A DNA stretch of 64,000 bases from Arthrobacter sp. B1805 (GCF_002929745.1 NZ_PJIQ01000006.1:165975-229974); one strand, 5' to 3'. Numbered from the stretch's first letter, positions 27,237 through 37,279 are shown. Program-made: numbers and translations. The notes: a model not told the origin generated them from the letters alone.

Positions 27237-27324
27237 CGGAGACGGGGGGATTTGAACCCCCGGTAGGCTTTAGGCCCACACTTCATTAGCAGTGAAGCCC
27301 ATTCGGCCGCTCTGGCACGTCTCC
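27237..27324 (-). tRNA. tRNA-Ser(GCT)
   Basis: Acceptor GGAGACG pairs with CGTCTCC. The anticodon loop CTGCTAA gives GCT for AGC/AGU codons. A long variable arm and a TTCAAAT loop are present. Confidence 0.97.
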
Positions 27325-27480
27325 ATCGGCTATCTCTAGCCTCCCAAGGTTACCCAGAAGGTGACGGCAAGAGCAAAACAGCCGCTCGAGTACCACCGGA
27401 AGGACCAGTCGGAGGCGCGTCCTCGTCACCGGGAGGCGAGAGGCACGTCAGCCCGGCGGAGGAAGGCGAGCGGGAGGCCG
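27325..27480. other. Short spacer before the S9 peptidase gene
   Basis: No gene or structured element is seen between tRNA-Ser(GCT) and the peptidase stop. Confidence 0.4.
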
Positions 27481-29568
27481 TCAGAGCGAGCCGGTCAGTG
27501 CCCGCCAGAGAAACTCGAAGCTCATCGCGTGCATCCTCGCCGCCTGCCGATTGTCGGCCGCGCCGGCGTGCCCGCCCTCCAGGGCCTCATGGAACCAGAC
27601 GTTCTGCACGCCGAGGTCCTTCATCTTCGCTGCCATCTTGCGGGCCTGCACCGGGCCGACCCTGTCATCGCTCGTCGCGGTCCAGATCATCGTCTTGGGG
27701 TACACGACGTCCTCCCGGAGGAGATGGTAGGGCGAGAACGTCCGCACGTACTCCCATTCCTCGGGCTTGTCGGGGTCCCCGTACTCGGCGATCCAGGAGA
27801 ACCCGGCGGACAGCTTCGTGTAGCGGCGCATGTCCAGGAGCGGCACGCCGCACGAGATCGCACCGAACAGGTGCGGGTAGGTCGTGAGCATGTTGCCCAC
27901 GAGCAGTCCGCCGTTGCTCCGCCCGGTGCACCCCAGCAGTGCGGGGGACGTGACGCCCCGCTGCACCAAGTCCCCGGCGATCGCCGCGAAATCCTCGTAC
28001 GCCCTGTGCCGGTCGGCGTGGAGCGCGGCACGATGCCACTGCGGCCCGTACTCGCCCCCACCGCGGATGTTCGCCAGGACGTAGACGCCGCGCCGGCCGT
28101 CCTCCGTGGTGCGCTCCAGCCACCCGCGGCCGATCACGCCGCTGTAGGCCGGGGTCATGGAATGTTCGAAGCCGCCGTAGCCGGACAGCAGGGTGGGGTT
28201 CCCGCCGTCGAGTCGCAGGTCTTTCGACGCGATCTGAAAGTAGGGCACGCGCGTGCCGTCGCTCGACATGGCGAAGTGCTGCTCGACAGTGTAGAGGTCC
28301 TCGTCGAAGTAGGAGGGCGAAGACTTGACGGGCGTGTGGTCCCCCCTGATGGTGCCACGATGCAGCGTCGACGGCGTCAGGAATCCGGTGGCGATCAGCC
28401 AATAGTCGTTGCCGCTCTCGTCGTCCTCGTCGTCGACCGCGTACGCATCGACCGAGTGCAGGGGCGGACAGGCGTCGAGGAGCTCCGAAGTCCAGTCGTT
28501 CGCGGGATCGAGGACGCGGATCTCCGAGGAGACGTCGCGCAGCAGGTTGAGCAGCAGATAGTCCCGGGTCCAGCTCCAGGACTGGAGGGACGTGGACGCA
28601 TCGGGCTCGAACACGGTCACGAACGCACGGTCGCCGGCGAGGAAGGCATCCAGCGGGATGACGAGCAGTGACCCTGCACCGTGGGTGGCGATGGTCATGG
28701 ACCAGTCTGTCCTCGGCCGCACGATCAGCCACTCACGGTGCAGTGAGAGGCTTGCGTCCTCGGGCACCTCGATCAATCGCCAGTCATCGTCCTGCCGCAG
28801 GAAGGTGCGGCGGGTGTAGAAGTCGATCGTGTCGACGGCGAGATCCCGCTCGTAGCCGGGCGTGGAATCGTGCAGCACGAGCGCCATCATGTGGTTCTCG
28901 TCCACGTCGAAATACTGCTCGGCCTCGGTCAGCTCCCCGCCCCTCTGCAGGACGCGCACGGTTCGCGGGTACGAGCTGGACGTCATCGACCCGGGCCCGA
29001 AGTCGGTGCCGACGTACAGGGTGTCGCGGTCAGCCCAACTGATGCGGCTCTTCGCCGTGGGGATGTCGAAGCCCCCCTCCACGAAGTCCCGCGTCCCGAG
29101 GTCGAACTCGCGGTAACGGTGGGCGTCGCCTCCGTCGGGGGAAAGGACGACGAGGACCCGCTCGTGGGGTGCTCCCTCGGACGGGCGAAGGAAGACCGCT
29201 CCCGCCCACACCCACTCCGTGCCTTCGGCGGCGCTCAGTGCGTCGACGTCCAGGAGCAGTTCCCACTCCGTGGCGCCGGATGAATAACTTTCCCAGGTGG
29301 TGCGCCGCCAGATGCCCTGCCGGTGCTCGGCGTCCCGCCAGAAGTTGTAGTAGAACCCGCCGTGCTTGCCCACCATGGGAATTCGATCGGTGGAGTCCAG
29401 TACCTCGAGGATGCGCCGTTCCCGCTCCTCGAAGTTCGGCGTGACAAGGACTTCCTCGGTCAGCGCATTCTGCGCGCGCACCCATTCGAGCTGCTTGTCG
29501 CCGTAGATGTCCTCGAGCCAGAGGAAGCGGTCCTCCGGTGTTGCCATGGTCTCCGTCGGGTGGGTCAT
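27481..29568 (-). CDS. S9-family serine peptidase (prolyl oligopeptidase type)
   Basis: 695 residues. The N-terminal beta-propeller-like region begins DRFLWLEDIYGDKQLEWVRAQ, as in prolyl oligopeptidases. The C-terminal catalytic domain has GCTGRSNGGLLVGN (catalytic serine), TATSDDRVGP (aspartate) and EALEGGHAGAAD (histidine). It has no signal peptide, so it probably acts in the cytosol on short peptides. The gene is single, divergent from the FAD protein upstream. Confidence 0.93.
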   Translation of the reverse strand: MTHPTETMATPEDRFLWLEDIYGDKQLEWVRAQNALTEEVLVTPNFEERERRILEVLDSTDRIPMVGKHGGFYYNFWRDAEHRQGIWRRTTWESYSSGATEWELLLDVDALSAAEGTEWVWAGAVFLRPSEGAPHERVLVVLSPDGGDAHRYREFDLGTRDFVEGGFDIPTAKSRISWADRDTLYVGTDFGPGSMTSSSYPRTVRVLQRGGELTEAEQYFDVDENHMMALVLHDSTPGYERDLAVDTIDFYTRRTFLRQDDDWRLIEVPEDASLSLHREWLIVRPRTDWSMTIATHGAGSLLVIPLDAFLAGDRAFVTVFEPDASTSLQSWSWTRDYLLLNLLRDVSSEIRVLDPANDWTSELLDACPPLHSVDAYAVDDEDDESGNDYWLIATGFLTPSTLHRGTIRGDHTPVKSSPSYFDEDLYTVEQHFAMSSDGTRVPYFQIASKDLRLDGGNPTLLSGYGGFEHSMTPAYSGVIGRGWLERTTEDGRRGVYVLANIRGGGEYGPQWHRAALHADRHRAYEDFAAIAGDLVQRGVTSPALLGCTGRSNGGLLVGNMLTTYPHLFGAISCGVPLLDMRRYTKLSAGFSWIAEYGDPDKPEEWEYVRTFSPYHLLREDVVYPKTMIWTATSDDRVGPVQARKMAAKMKDLGVQNVWFHEALEGGHAGAADNRQAARMHAMSFEFLWRALTGSL

Positions 29569-29659
29569 CCGCCCATCCTATGCAGGCGAGGGGACACCCG
29601 GCATCGTTCGTTCCGCTCTGTCGGGCGGATGAATCGGCAGCGTTGGATAGTCTTGGCCC

Positions 29660-31699
29660 GTGGAGAATCAGGAGGCACGGCAGGTCGCCGTCATCGGTGG
29701 CGGCCCGCGCGGCACCTCCGTCGTCGAACGGCTGATCACGCAGCACCGTGGCCTTGGTGAGGGTGCGCCGAGCATCACCATCCATGTCGTCGAGCCTCAC
29801 GAGCCCGGTCCGGGGCACATCTGGCGCACCGACCAATCACGGCTCTTCCTCATGAATACGCCCTGCCTCTATCCCACGGTGGTGCCTGTCGGGGCCACCG
29901 CCGCCGATGTGGAGCCTCCACTGGTCGCACTGTCCTTCGACGAGTGGCGGATAAGCGTCAACGCCGGCATCGTCGCAGGCCTCGAGGCCGCCGACCGCGC
30001 AGAATGTGCCCGGCTGTCGTCGAGTGATTTCCCGAGTAGGGCGCTGTACGGCCGGTATCTCGCCTGGATGTTCGCGGAGGTGACCAGGAAGGCCGGGCCC
30101 GGGGTCAGCGTGACGCACCACCGGCACGAAGCTGTCAGCCTCGAGCCTGTCGCACCTGGTCCAGAATCCACCGCCGCCCGCTACGACGGGGCCGATGTCG
30201 GCGGCCGCCCGAGCAGTGCCGGAACGAGTGGCAGGTGGCGCATCCTCCTCGATGACGGGTCTTCGGTCGACGCTGACGAGGTCGTCCTGGCGGTCGGTCA
30301 TCTCGCGGCGACTCTCACACCGGAACAGGAGAGATTGCAGGACGCCGCGGCACGCCACGGTCTGCAGTACTGGCCGCCGGCCGTGCCGGCCGACGTAGCC
30401 TGGAACCGCTTGCCGGCAGGGAAGGCTGTCCTGATCCGGGGCCTCGGACTCAACTTCTTCGACGCCATGATCCAGCTGACGGAAGGTCGCGGTGGGCGAT
30501 TCGTGCCCAGGGACGACGGGCGCCTCTACTACGAGCCCTCGGGGCGGGAACCCATGCTGGTAGCCGCCTCGCGTCGCGGGGTGCCCTACCGGGCGAAAGC
30601 GATGCTCGAGTCCTACATCCCGCGAAGTGTCAGGATGCGGTTCTGCACTCCGCACCGGGTCCTGGCGTTCAGGCAGTCCGGCATCCAGTCGGGCTTCGAC
30701 CACGATATCTGGCCACTGCTGCATCGGGACGTGCTGTGGGCCTACTACTCCACGCTCTGCCGGACGGGAACAGCCGCGGGTGACCGACCCGCCACATTCC
30801 TCGCACAGCTCGACGAAGCCCTCGCTCTGGAGGGGCCCGCGTGGGAGTCCGCTGCCGCAGCCGTCGTCGAGCGCTACGTCCCAGCAGCGGCACGCCTCGA
30901 TGTCGAAGCCCTCGCACAGCCTTTCGCAGGGCGCCGCTTCGCCGACGGTGAGGAGTACTCCGCTGCCGTGCTCGCCTACCTCGACGCGGATGCCTCGGGT
31001 TCTGCCCAGGGAGAGGATGATCCGCTGAAGATGGCCATCGGCGCCATGAACGCGGGCCGTTCGCTGATCAAACAGGCCGTGGCGGACGGCGGTATCTCCG
31101 ATTCATCCTGGAACGCGGAGCTCCGCGGGTGGTTCGAGCCGCTCGTGGAGGGCCTTGCCAGCGGGCCACCGCCCGTTCGAATCGCGCAGCTCGCGGCGCT
31201 GGTCCGGGCAGGCGTCGTCCGCTTCGTCGGCCCGAATCCGAGCTTCGGGTTCGATCCCGATGAGGCCCTCTTCCGTGCGACCTCGCCCTGGGTCCAGGGC
31301 GATTCATTCACCGCGCGCTATCTGGTCGAAGCGATGATGCCTGCGAACAGGGTGTCGACAAGCCTGTCCCCGCTCATGCGCGACCTCCTGCGGCGTGGGA
31401 CCGTTCGGCCGAGGACCTACATGGCGGAGGACGGCGTCCCGGTGACGTCCGCCGGGCTCGACGTCACCGCTCCTCCCTACCGTGCCGTCGATCGCACCGG
31501 CCGGGAGCACGACTCCCTCTTCGTGATCGGGCTTCAGCTCGCGTCGGTTCAGTGGGGTACAGCCATCGCGGCTGAGGCCGGAGCGCCCCTGACAGCGGGT
31601 AGCCGGACGCTACTGGACGCCGATGGAATCGCCGCGGCCGTCCTCGACCGCATCCTGGCTCCCGACGAGCAGGTTCGGACGGGAACAGTTCAGGTCTAG
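29660..31699 (+). CDS. FAD/NAD(P)-binding protein (NAD_binding_9 type)
   Basis: 679 residues. It begins at a GTG at 29660 with little ribosome-binding site; a later start is possible but would cut the nucleotide-binding motif QVAVIGGGPRGTSVVERL at residues 8-24. A SRLFLMNTPCLYPTVVP segment, GLGLNFFDAM and a C-terminal FVIGLQLASVQWGTAIAAE fit the pfam13454-type family of FAD-binding oxidoreductase-like proteins. The reaction is unknown. A convergent hairpin region follows. Confidence 0.82.
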   Translation: MENQEARQVAVIGGGPRGTSVVERLITQHRGLGEGAPSITIHVVEPHEPGPGHIWRTDQSRLFLMNTPCLYPTVVPVGATAADVEPPLVALSFDEWRISVNAGIVAGLEAADRAECARLSSSDFPSRALYGRYLAWMFAEVTRKAGPGVSVTHHRHEAVSLEPVAPGPESTAARYDGADVGGRPSSAGTSGRWRILLDDGSSVDADEVVLAVGHLAATLTPEQERLQDAAARHGLQYWPPAVPADVAWNRLPAGKAVLIRGLGLNFFDAMIQLTEGRGGRFVPRDDGRLYYEPSGREPMLVAASRRGVPYRAKAMLESYIPRSVRMRFCTPHRVLAFRQSGIQSGFDHDIWPLLHRDVLWAYYSTLCRTGTAAGDRPATFLAQLDEALALEGPAWESAAAAVVERYVPAAARLDVEALAQPFAGRRFADGEEYSAAVLAYLDADASGSAQGEDDPLKMAIGAMNAGRSLIKQAVADGGISDSSWNAELRGWFEPLVEGLASGPPPVRIAQLAALVRAGVVRFVGPNPSFGFDPDEALFRATSPWVQGDSFTARYLVEAMMPANRVSTSLSPLMRDLLRRGTVRPRTYMAEDGVPVTSAGLDVTAPPYRAVDRTGREHDSLFVIGLQLASVQWGTAIAAEAGAPLTAGSRTLLDADGIAAAVLDRILAPDEQVRTGTVQV

Positions 31700-31764
31700 C
31701 TGTCCGCGCTGCGGCGCTACGGACCGCACGGCGACGAGGTCCCACTGCCGATCGGGAAAAACGA

Positions 31765-31796
31765 AGGGGACCCCCACCCAACTGTGAAGGTCCCCT
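31765..31796. terminator. Hairpin between convergent genes (first)
   Basis: AGGGGACC pairs with GGTCCCCT across a 16-base spacer, 66 bases after the FAD protein stop. A second hairpin follows at 31833-31869. Confidence 0.55.
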
Positions 31797-31832
31797 CCTG
31801 CGGTGCTGATGCGCCAGCGCGCCCCCCCCGGC

Positions 31833-31869
31833 TATCCACCTGGCGCCGAGGAATGGCACCAGGTGGATA
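31833..31869. terminator. Hairpin between convergent genes (second)
   Basis: TATCCACCTGG pairs with CCAGGTGGATA; inner bases extend the stem with one mismatch. It is placed 24 bases beyond the stop of the large nuclease gene on the minus strand. Confidence 0.6.
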
Positions 31870-31892
31870 CCCGCTCGCGGTAGAGCGTCCGG

Positions 31893-34800
31893 CTACTGCT
31901 TTTCCGGCTTGCCGGGTTTAGCCGGCTTTTCCGGCTTCGCCGGCTTCTCGGGTTTGGCCGGCTTCTCTGGCTTCGTCGGCTTCTCCGGCTTGGCCGGCTT
32001 CTCGGGTTTGGCCGGCTTCGCAGGTTCCTCCGGTTGCGGAACTGCTTCCACCGTGACAGGCAGGGTGACTGTCGTCCCACTCGGCGCCGCCGTCAGGACG
32101 ATCCGTCCCTGGCCGCTCGCCGTCGATGGAACCGTGACGTCCACCGTGGCGCTGCCGCCGGTGACAGGGAAGGACCCGAGCGGTGTTGCCGTGCCATCGG
32201 TCGCGACGAAGCTCGCGGCCAGCGTGGTGTTCACCGGGCTGCCTAGGGACGTGAGATCCAGCTTCGCCACAGTGAAGGAGACCGCCGTGCCGGCCGTCAC
32301 CGTTGCCGGAGCGCCCTGCACCTGGACGGTGCGGCGATCGAACGACGGCGACAACGGGCTGTTGGCCCGGATGTAGTCCATCCATGCGTCCCGGTCCACC
32401 AGTCCGGATTCGCGGGTGTCCGTGCCTTCGCGGAAGATCGTGAAGTTGTCACCACCCTGGGCCAGGAAGCTGAACGTGCCGATCCGGTAGTCCTTAGCGG
32501 GGTCGAGGGGCGCGCCGTCGATCATGACCGAGGTGATCCTCGAGCCCCGTGGGAGCGTCGGGTCGAAGGTGACACTGACGTTGTCCGACAGGCCCAGGGC
32601 CAGGAAGGACTTCGAGGCACCTTCCGGCTGCCACTGCTGCTCGAGCATCGACTTGAACTGAGCACCCGTCAGGGACGTGGTCCAGAGATCGTTGACGAAC
32701 GGAAGGACGGCATTGGCCTCGGCGAAGGTCACGACGCCGTCGGGCCCGTAATAGAGCTCGTTGCGGAGCCCTCCCGGATTGACGACGCCGATCTGGGCAC
32801 CGCCGCGTTCAGCGGGGGCAAGGCTTGCCCGAAGGGAATCAGCGACCAGGTTGCCCAGGGTGGACTCCGAAGAGCGGTCATCCCGTGCGGTGCCGATGAA
32901 GGCCGTGGTGATGTCCGCGGTCACGGAGCCGACCTTCTGGTCGCCGATGACAGCCGCTTCAGCGAGGGCTGCATCGACGATCGTCTTGACCTCCGCGACC
33001 CTGGGGAATGCTGCCACGAGCGCGGCGTCCGTCTCGGTGGTACGCGCCACATTGCGAGCCGTGTAGGACTCGACCTCGCCGGTGGCGTTGTCCACGGTGA
33101 GCTTGATTTGACCGACGAACTCGCCGTAGGAGCCGGTCTGCAGCACGGGCCTGGTCTCTCCGGCAGCACCCGGGACAGGAGCATCCCATGCGTACTGCTT
33201 GTGCGTGTGGCCGGTGAAGATCGCGTCCACGAGGGGCGTCGTCTCCGTGACGATCTCGGCGAAAGGACCACCTGCGGCGATCTCCTGCTCGATCGTTGCA
33301 CCTTCCACGACGCCGTCACCGGCGCCCTCGTGGTACTCGGCGACGATGACGTCCGCGAGGTCCTGCTCCTCGATCTCGGCAGCGACGCGGTTGACCGCCT
33401 CGACCGGATCGCCGAAGTCGACGTTCTCGATGCCGCCAGGGCTCACGAGTGTCGCGGTGCTCTGTGTGACGACGCCGATGACTGCTACGTCGATGCCCCC
33501 CACAGAGATGATGCTGTACTCGTCGAGCACGGGGTCCGTCGTGCCCTTCGCATAGACATTGGCTCCCAGGTAGGGGAAACCGGCGGAGTCCCCGACCCGG
33601 CCGGCCAGGTCGCTGAAGCCCTTGTCGAACTCGTGGTTGCCGACGGCCGAGGCCTGCAGGCCCAGGGCATCGAGCACGTCGATCGTCGGCTCGTCGTCCT
33701 GCAGTGAGGAGGCGAAGAGGGAGGCGCCGATGTTGTCACCAGCAGACAGGAAAGCCGTGGTGTCCTCGCCGGACTCGGCACGCAGCTGCTCGACGGTGCC
33801 CGCGAAGCGGACGGTGTTCGTGTCGATGCGGCCGTGGAAATCGTTGATGTTCAGCAGATTCAGCTCGGTGGATGTCGCCTCGGCAACGAGGTCGAGTCCC
33901 ACCACGACGGGGTCGTGGTCGCTCGCGCGGTAGGGGTCGGCCCTGTAGTAATCGGTGACGTTGTTGTTGAACCGGCTGTATTCGAGCGCGACGGATTCGA
34001 CCGAGTTGATGTTCCAGGTGTCCACGCCGGACACGGTGGCATCAGCCGTCGGCGAGGCCAGGATGTGATCGAGGGAACCGCTCAGCCCTGAGAAGACATA
34101 GGAGTAGCTGTCGTCCTTCTCGCCCTGGTTCACGTATCCGGCCTCGTACAGGACCTGCATCGGGTCCTCCTGCGAGTAGGAGTTGAAGTCACCCGTGAGG
34201 AAGACCTTGTCCGTCTTCGCCGTCGCCTTCACGGAGTCGGCGAAAGCCACGAGCGCCCTTGCCTGGGTGACGCGTGCAGCATTCCAGGCACCCTGTCCGT
34301 CACCGCTGTCGGCGTTGGCGCCGGAGCTCGGGCTGGAGCCCTTGGACTTGAAATGGTTGACGATCGCGAGGAACGTCTCCGCCTCGCTGCCGCCGACGGG
34401 CTTGAAGGACTGGGCGAGGGGCTTGCGTGCGTTGGAGAAGGCCACGTTGTCGTTCAGGATGACGGACTCGCCCACGGGCTCGGCGGCGGTCTTCTTGTAG
34501 ATCATGGCCGTGCGGATGAAGTCCTCGTCGGCGGGCGCGGGAACGGCCGCAGGGGAGCGTACGTAGTCCCAGGTCCCGGGGGCCGCCTCATTCAGCGCGG
34601 CGACGAGGGTGGCGAGCGCTGCGTCCCGGTCCTTGCCGAACTTGACCGAGTTCTCGATCTCCATCAGCGTGACGACGTCCGCGCCGAGGGCGTTGATCGC
34701 GGCGACGATCTTTGCCTCCTGGCGCTCGAAGTTCTCCTTGTTCGCAGCGCCGCGTGCGGTGCAGCCGCCGTTGATGGTGATCGGGTTGCCCGCGCGGTCG

Positions 34801-36407
34801 GTGTAGTACGTGCAGCCGGTTAGGTCCTCACCCGTGGTCGGGAAGTAGTTGAGCACGTTGAAGGAGGCGATCTTCAGGTCGCCACCGACGGGCTGGGGAG
34901 CGGCAGGACGCTCACCCGCGAACTGCACGGGTTGCACGCCGGCGGGGCTGGCTCCGCTCAGCTCCGCGAGGGGCTGGAATTTCCACGCGCTGTTGCGGAA
35001 ATCCAGGACCACGGGCGAGATGAACTCCGCGCTGTAGCCGACGCGCACGGGCTGTGTGGGCGTGAGGTACGGGAGGACCTTGCCGCGGTTCGCCTGATTC
35101 AGGAAATTGGTCGTGGCCCCGTCGTCGAGGCGGATGCTGCGGGCGGCGTTGTCCGCGATGACCGCTGCATTCTCCGGTGTGCCGGGACGGGCGACGTCGG
35201 TCGGCTGGAGGAGACGCTCCGTGCCGGCAGCCAGGGTGACCTCGCCGTACTGGTTCAGCGTGTAGTTGTCCGCGACGGTGAACGTCCCGGAGGGCTCGAA
35301 GAGCATTCCCTCCGCCGCTTCGCGCGCAGCTTCCGTTGCGGGGAGTGCGATGGCGGAGGCCTTGGGCTCCTCTGCCGCCTCCGAGAGCTTGACCGTGCCG
35401 CCCGCGGCGACCGTGAGTTGCGTCAGGTTGAAGAATTCACCGGCCACACCGGTGACCTCGACGTAGTCGCCCACGGCGACCGATCCGACGGTCGCGGGGG
35501 AGTAGACGAAGATCGCATCGGACGCGGTCTGCTCGGGAGTTGCCGAGGTGCCCGGCGTCTGGATATAGAACCCTGCGAACCCGCCCGAGGGATAAGCCGC
35601 AGTGACCTTGCCCCGCGTGGTGACGCTCTGGCCGGACAGCGGCGTGGCCGGACCGGTGCCCTGGATGTCGCGGATGGGAACAACGGCGCCGGGGACGGGT
35701 GGTTCGGTGGGAGTGGGAGTAGGCGTGGGGGCGGGTCCGCCGGTCGTGCCCGTGCTGTTCGTCGGCGTCACGGCCTGGAGCGAGAAATCCGCCCTGTTGT
35801 TGGCAGTGTCCACGAAACCGGTGCGGTTGGCCGACTGCGCGCTGCCCGAGCCCGGCGCAAGAGCAGCGGCACCTTCGAACGAGGTCGCTCTCGTGCCGTA
35901 GCCGAGAAGGTCGACGGCGCCGGGGACGGCTGTCGTGTCACCGGCCGGCAGGACACCCACGCTGGTGGGCTGGTTGGCCAGGACGATGACCCCGCCGGCA
36001 GCGCCGGGGTCGATGCCGATGCTCGCATCGGGCGTCGGGAGCGCTTCCCCATTCGCTGCGTTCGATCGTCCCTGGACCAGGAAGTACCCCTTGGCGGGGA
36101 TGGTGCCGGTCAGCGGATAGGCGGTCGGCGCACCCGTCGACTCGGGCCCCCGGTACTGCAGCGACCAGCCGTCGAGGCTCACCGGTGCGTCCGTGGGGTT
36201 GTAGAGCTCCACATACTTGTTGCGCAACGGGGTCCCGACGGTGCCCCCGGTGACGTAGGCCTCGTTGATGATGACGCCGTCTCCTGCGACGGACGCCGTG
36301 GCCGGTGGTGTCTCCTCGGCGACGGCCGGCAGTGCGAAGATCGGTGAGGCGATCAGCCCTACCGACAGCGCCGCACCGAGCGCTCCCTTCCATGACGAAT
36401 TAACCAT
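31893..36407 (-). CDS. Secreted endonuclease/5'-nucleotidase with LTD and Lys-Pro-Glu repeat tail
   Basis: 1504 residues. A signal peptide ends near residue 30 (ALPAVAEE). A lamin-tail-like domain (VIINEAYVTGG, NKYVELYNPT) comes next, then a PTPTPTPTEPP linker, an OB-fold region, an endonuclease/exonuclease/phosphatase domain (LKIASFNVLNYFP, DVVTLMEIENS, SDHDPVVVGL), a metallophosphatase (LNINDFHGRID, SAGDNIG, GNHEFDKG, GHTHKQY) and a 5'-nucleotidase C-terminal domain (TLGNLVADSLR). The tail from about 1455 is a KPEKPA-type repeat. It resembles ExeM/NucH plus UshA and is predicted to release phosphate from extracellular DNA and nucleotides. No LPxTG or C-terminal membrane anchor is seen. The ATG at 36407 follows AAGGAG. 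Confidence 0.93.
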   Translation of the reverse strand: MVNSSWKGALGAALSVGLIASPIFALPAVAEETPPATASVAGDGVIINEAYVTGGTVGTPLRNKYVELYNPTDAPVSLDGWSLQYRGPESTGAPTAYPLTGTIPAKGYFLVQGRSNAANGEALPTPDASIGIDPGAAGGVIVLANQPTSVGVLPAGDTTAVPGAVDLLGYGTRATSFEGAAALAPGSGSAQSANRTGFVDTANNRADFSLQAVTPTNSTGTTGGPAPTPTPTPTEPPVPGAVVPIRDIQGTGPATPLSGQSVTTRGKVTAAYPSGGFAGFYIQTPGTSATPEQTASDAIFVYSPATVGSVAVGDYVEVTGVAGEFFNLTQLTVAAGGTVKLSEAAEEPKASAIALPATEAAREAAEGMLFEPSGTFTVADNYTLNQYGEVTLAAGTERLLQPTDVARPGTPENAAVIADNAARSIRLDDGATTNFLNQANRGKVLPYLTPTQPVRVGYSAEFISPVVLDFRNSAWKFQPLAELSGASPAGVQPVQFAGERPAAPQPVGGDLKIASFNVLNYFPTTGEDLTGCTYYTDRAGNPITINGGCTARGAANKENFERQEAKIVAAINALGADVVTLMEIENSVKFGKDRDAALATLVAALNEAAPGTWDYVRSPAAVPAPADEDFIRTAMIYKKTAAEPVGESVILNDNVAFSNARKPLAQSFKPVGGSEAETFLAIVNHFKSKGSSPSSGANADSGDGQGAWNAARVTQARALVAFADSVKATAKTDKVFLTGDFNSYSQEDPMQVLYEAGYVNQGEKDDSYSYVFSGLSGSLDHILASPTADATVSGVDTWNINSVESVALEYSRFNNNVTDYYRADPYRASDHDPVVVGLDLVAEATSTELNLLNINDFHGRIDTNTVRFAGTVEQLRAESGEDTTAFLSAGDNIGASLFASSLQDDEPTIDVLDALGLQASAVGNHEFDKGFSDLAGRVGDSAGFPYLGANVYAKGTTDPVLDEYSIISVGGIDVAVIGVVTQSTATLVSPGGIENVDFGDPVEAVNRVAAEIEEQDLADVIVAEYHEGAGDGVVEGATIEQEIAAGGPFAEIVTETTPLVDAIFTGHTHKQYAWDAPVPGAAGETRPVLQTGSYGEFVGQIKLTVDNATGEVESYTARNVARTTETDAALVAAFPRVAEVKTIVDAALAEAAVIGDQKVGSVTADITTAFIGTARDDRSSESTLGNLVADSLRASLAPAERGGAQIGVVNPGGLRNELYYGPDGVVTFAEANAVLPFVNDLWTTSLTGAQFKSMLEQQWQPEGASKSFLALGLSDNVSVTFDPTLPRGSRITSVMIDGAPLDPAKDYRIGTFSFLAQGGDNFTIFREGTDTRESGLVDRDAWMDYIRANSPLSPSFDRRTVQVQGAPATVTAGTAVSFTVAKLDLTSLGSPVNTTLAASFVATDGTATPLGSFPVTGGSATVDVTVPSTASGQGRIVLTAAPSGTTVTLPVTVEAVPQPEEPAKPAKPEKPAKPEKPTKPEKPAKPEKPAKPEKPAKPGKPEKQ
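31902..32030 (-). repeat. Tandem repeat encoding the KPEKPA tail
   Basis: The DNA repeats an 18-base unit encoding Lys-Pro-Glu-Lys-Pro-(Ala/Thr) about six times, with slight variation (one Thr unit, one Gly unit). Such tails usually span the peptidoglycan. The unit count can vary between strains. Confidence 0.8.
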
Positions 36408-36500
36408 TCGTTGTTCAATCTCCTTGACGATGGCCGCGCAGCAGCCGCGAGTGAAACCCGCCGATCCCTCAGGGGCCGGCGCCTGGCATGAGCACCCTAT

Positions 36501-36515
36501 GTGACACAGGTGACA
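36501..36515 (+). promoter_or_regulatory. Direct repeat GTGACA upstream of the secreted nuclease
   Basis: GTGACA-CAG-GTGACA lies about 95 bases before the nuclease ATG. It is a nine-base-periodic repeat that could be a protein-binding site, but no known box fits well. Confidence 0.25.
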
Positions 36516-36622
36516 TTTCCAGTCCTGGGGCCAGCCAATCAGACCATCGTGAACAAAGGGTTACCACCGGGGCTTCGGCTCGGACGAACTCGAGCTCCTG
36601 CCAGGTGCTCGTGGACGAATCC

Positions 36623-37135
36623 TTACCGGCGAGCGTTCCGGAGGGACCCCGTCACCGGTGTCTCGCCCGGTTCAGCGACGAAGCAGAGGATCTCCCGGTC
36701 GTTCGCGGTGTTCCAGCTCTCCTCGACGGGGTAGAAGTAGAGCATCTCCAGCACGGATGCGTCGTACTCCACGCCGACATAGCCGGTGAACTCGCGGGCG
36801 CAGAATTCGCTGGCGGCGGTGATCGCAGCAGGTGCTCCCGGGTAGTCGCCGTCAGGCATCTCCGTGGCGGCGAACGCCTCGAAGTCGTGCAGTTCATCGC
36901 AGGGCAGGACGGTGATGTCGGTGACGCTCGAAACACCGGGGTCGGAGATGCAGTCGCCCACCTCGATCGAGAACGCATCCGTCTCGGCTTCGGCGGTGAC
37001 GGCGCCCTCCGCGTCCCGGTCCGGGCCGGGCTCAGGGATGAGGGTGCAGCCCGTCACGAGCGCAAGGGTGACGATCGATAGCACTGCCCTGCACACACCG
37101 CTGGGCACTGATTCCCTGAATTCCCCCGCGCGCAT
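36623..37135 (-). CDS. Septum-formation-type lipoprotein
   Basis: 170 residues from the ATG at 37135 (a GTG at 37156 is an alternative). The signal segment ends in the lipobox LVTGC. The mature part has an FSIEVGDCISDPG start, the VLPCDELHDFEAFA motif and CAREF / CFVAEPGE cysteines typical of the septum-formation (PF13845-like) domain of actinobacteria. It is lipid-anchored at the outer face of the membrane; the exact role is uncertain. Confidence 0.8.
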   Translation of the reverse strand: MRAGEFRESVPSGVCRAVLSIVTLALVTGCTLIPEPGPDRDAEGAVTAEAETDAFSIEVGDCISDPGVSSVTDITVLPCDELHDFEAFAATEMPDGDYPGAPAAITAASEFCAREFTGYVGVEYDASVLEMLYFYPVEESWNTANDREILCFVAEPGETPVTGSLRNARR

Positions 37136-37246
37136 CGAGACCCCGTTCTGTGCCACGCATCGTGTGGCTGTTGCTTCTGGGACAGTACAGGGCGGCGGCG
37201 GGGTGCACCACGGCCACGCAGTTGCGGCTCAGGACACGAGAGAGAA

Positions 37247-37273
37247 AGGAGGCCCCGCGCGGCGGGGCCTCCT
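37247..37273 (-). terminator. Terminator of tRNA-Ser(TGA)
   Basis: AGGAGGCCCCGC-GCG-GCGGGGCCTCCT, a perfect 12-base stem, followed by CTCTC on the minus strand. Confidence 0.75.
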
Positions 37274-37279
37274 GGGGAG

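Noticed and set aside
31819-31829. A homopolymeric C run near the nuclease 3' flank.
   Set aside because: It lies in the intergenic hairpin zone and changes no protein.
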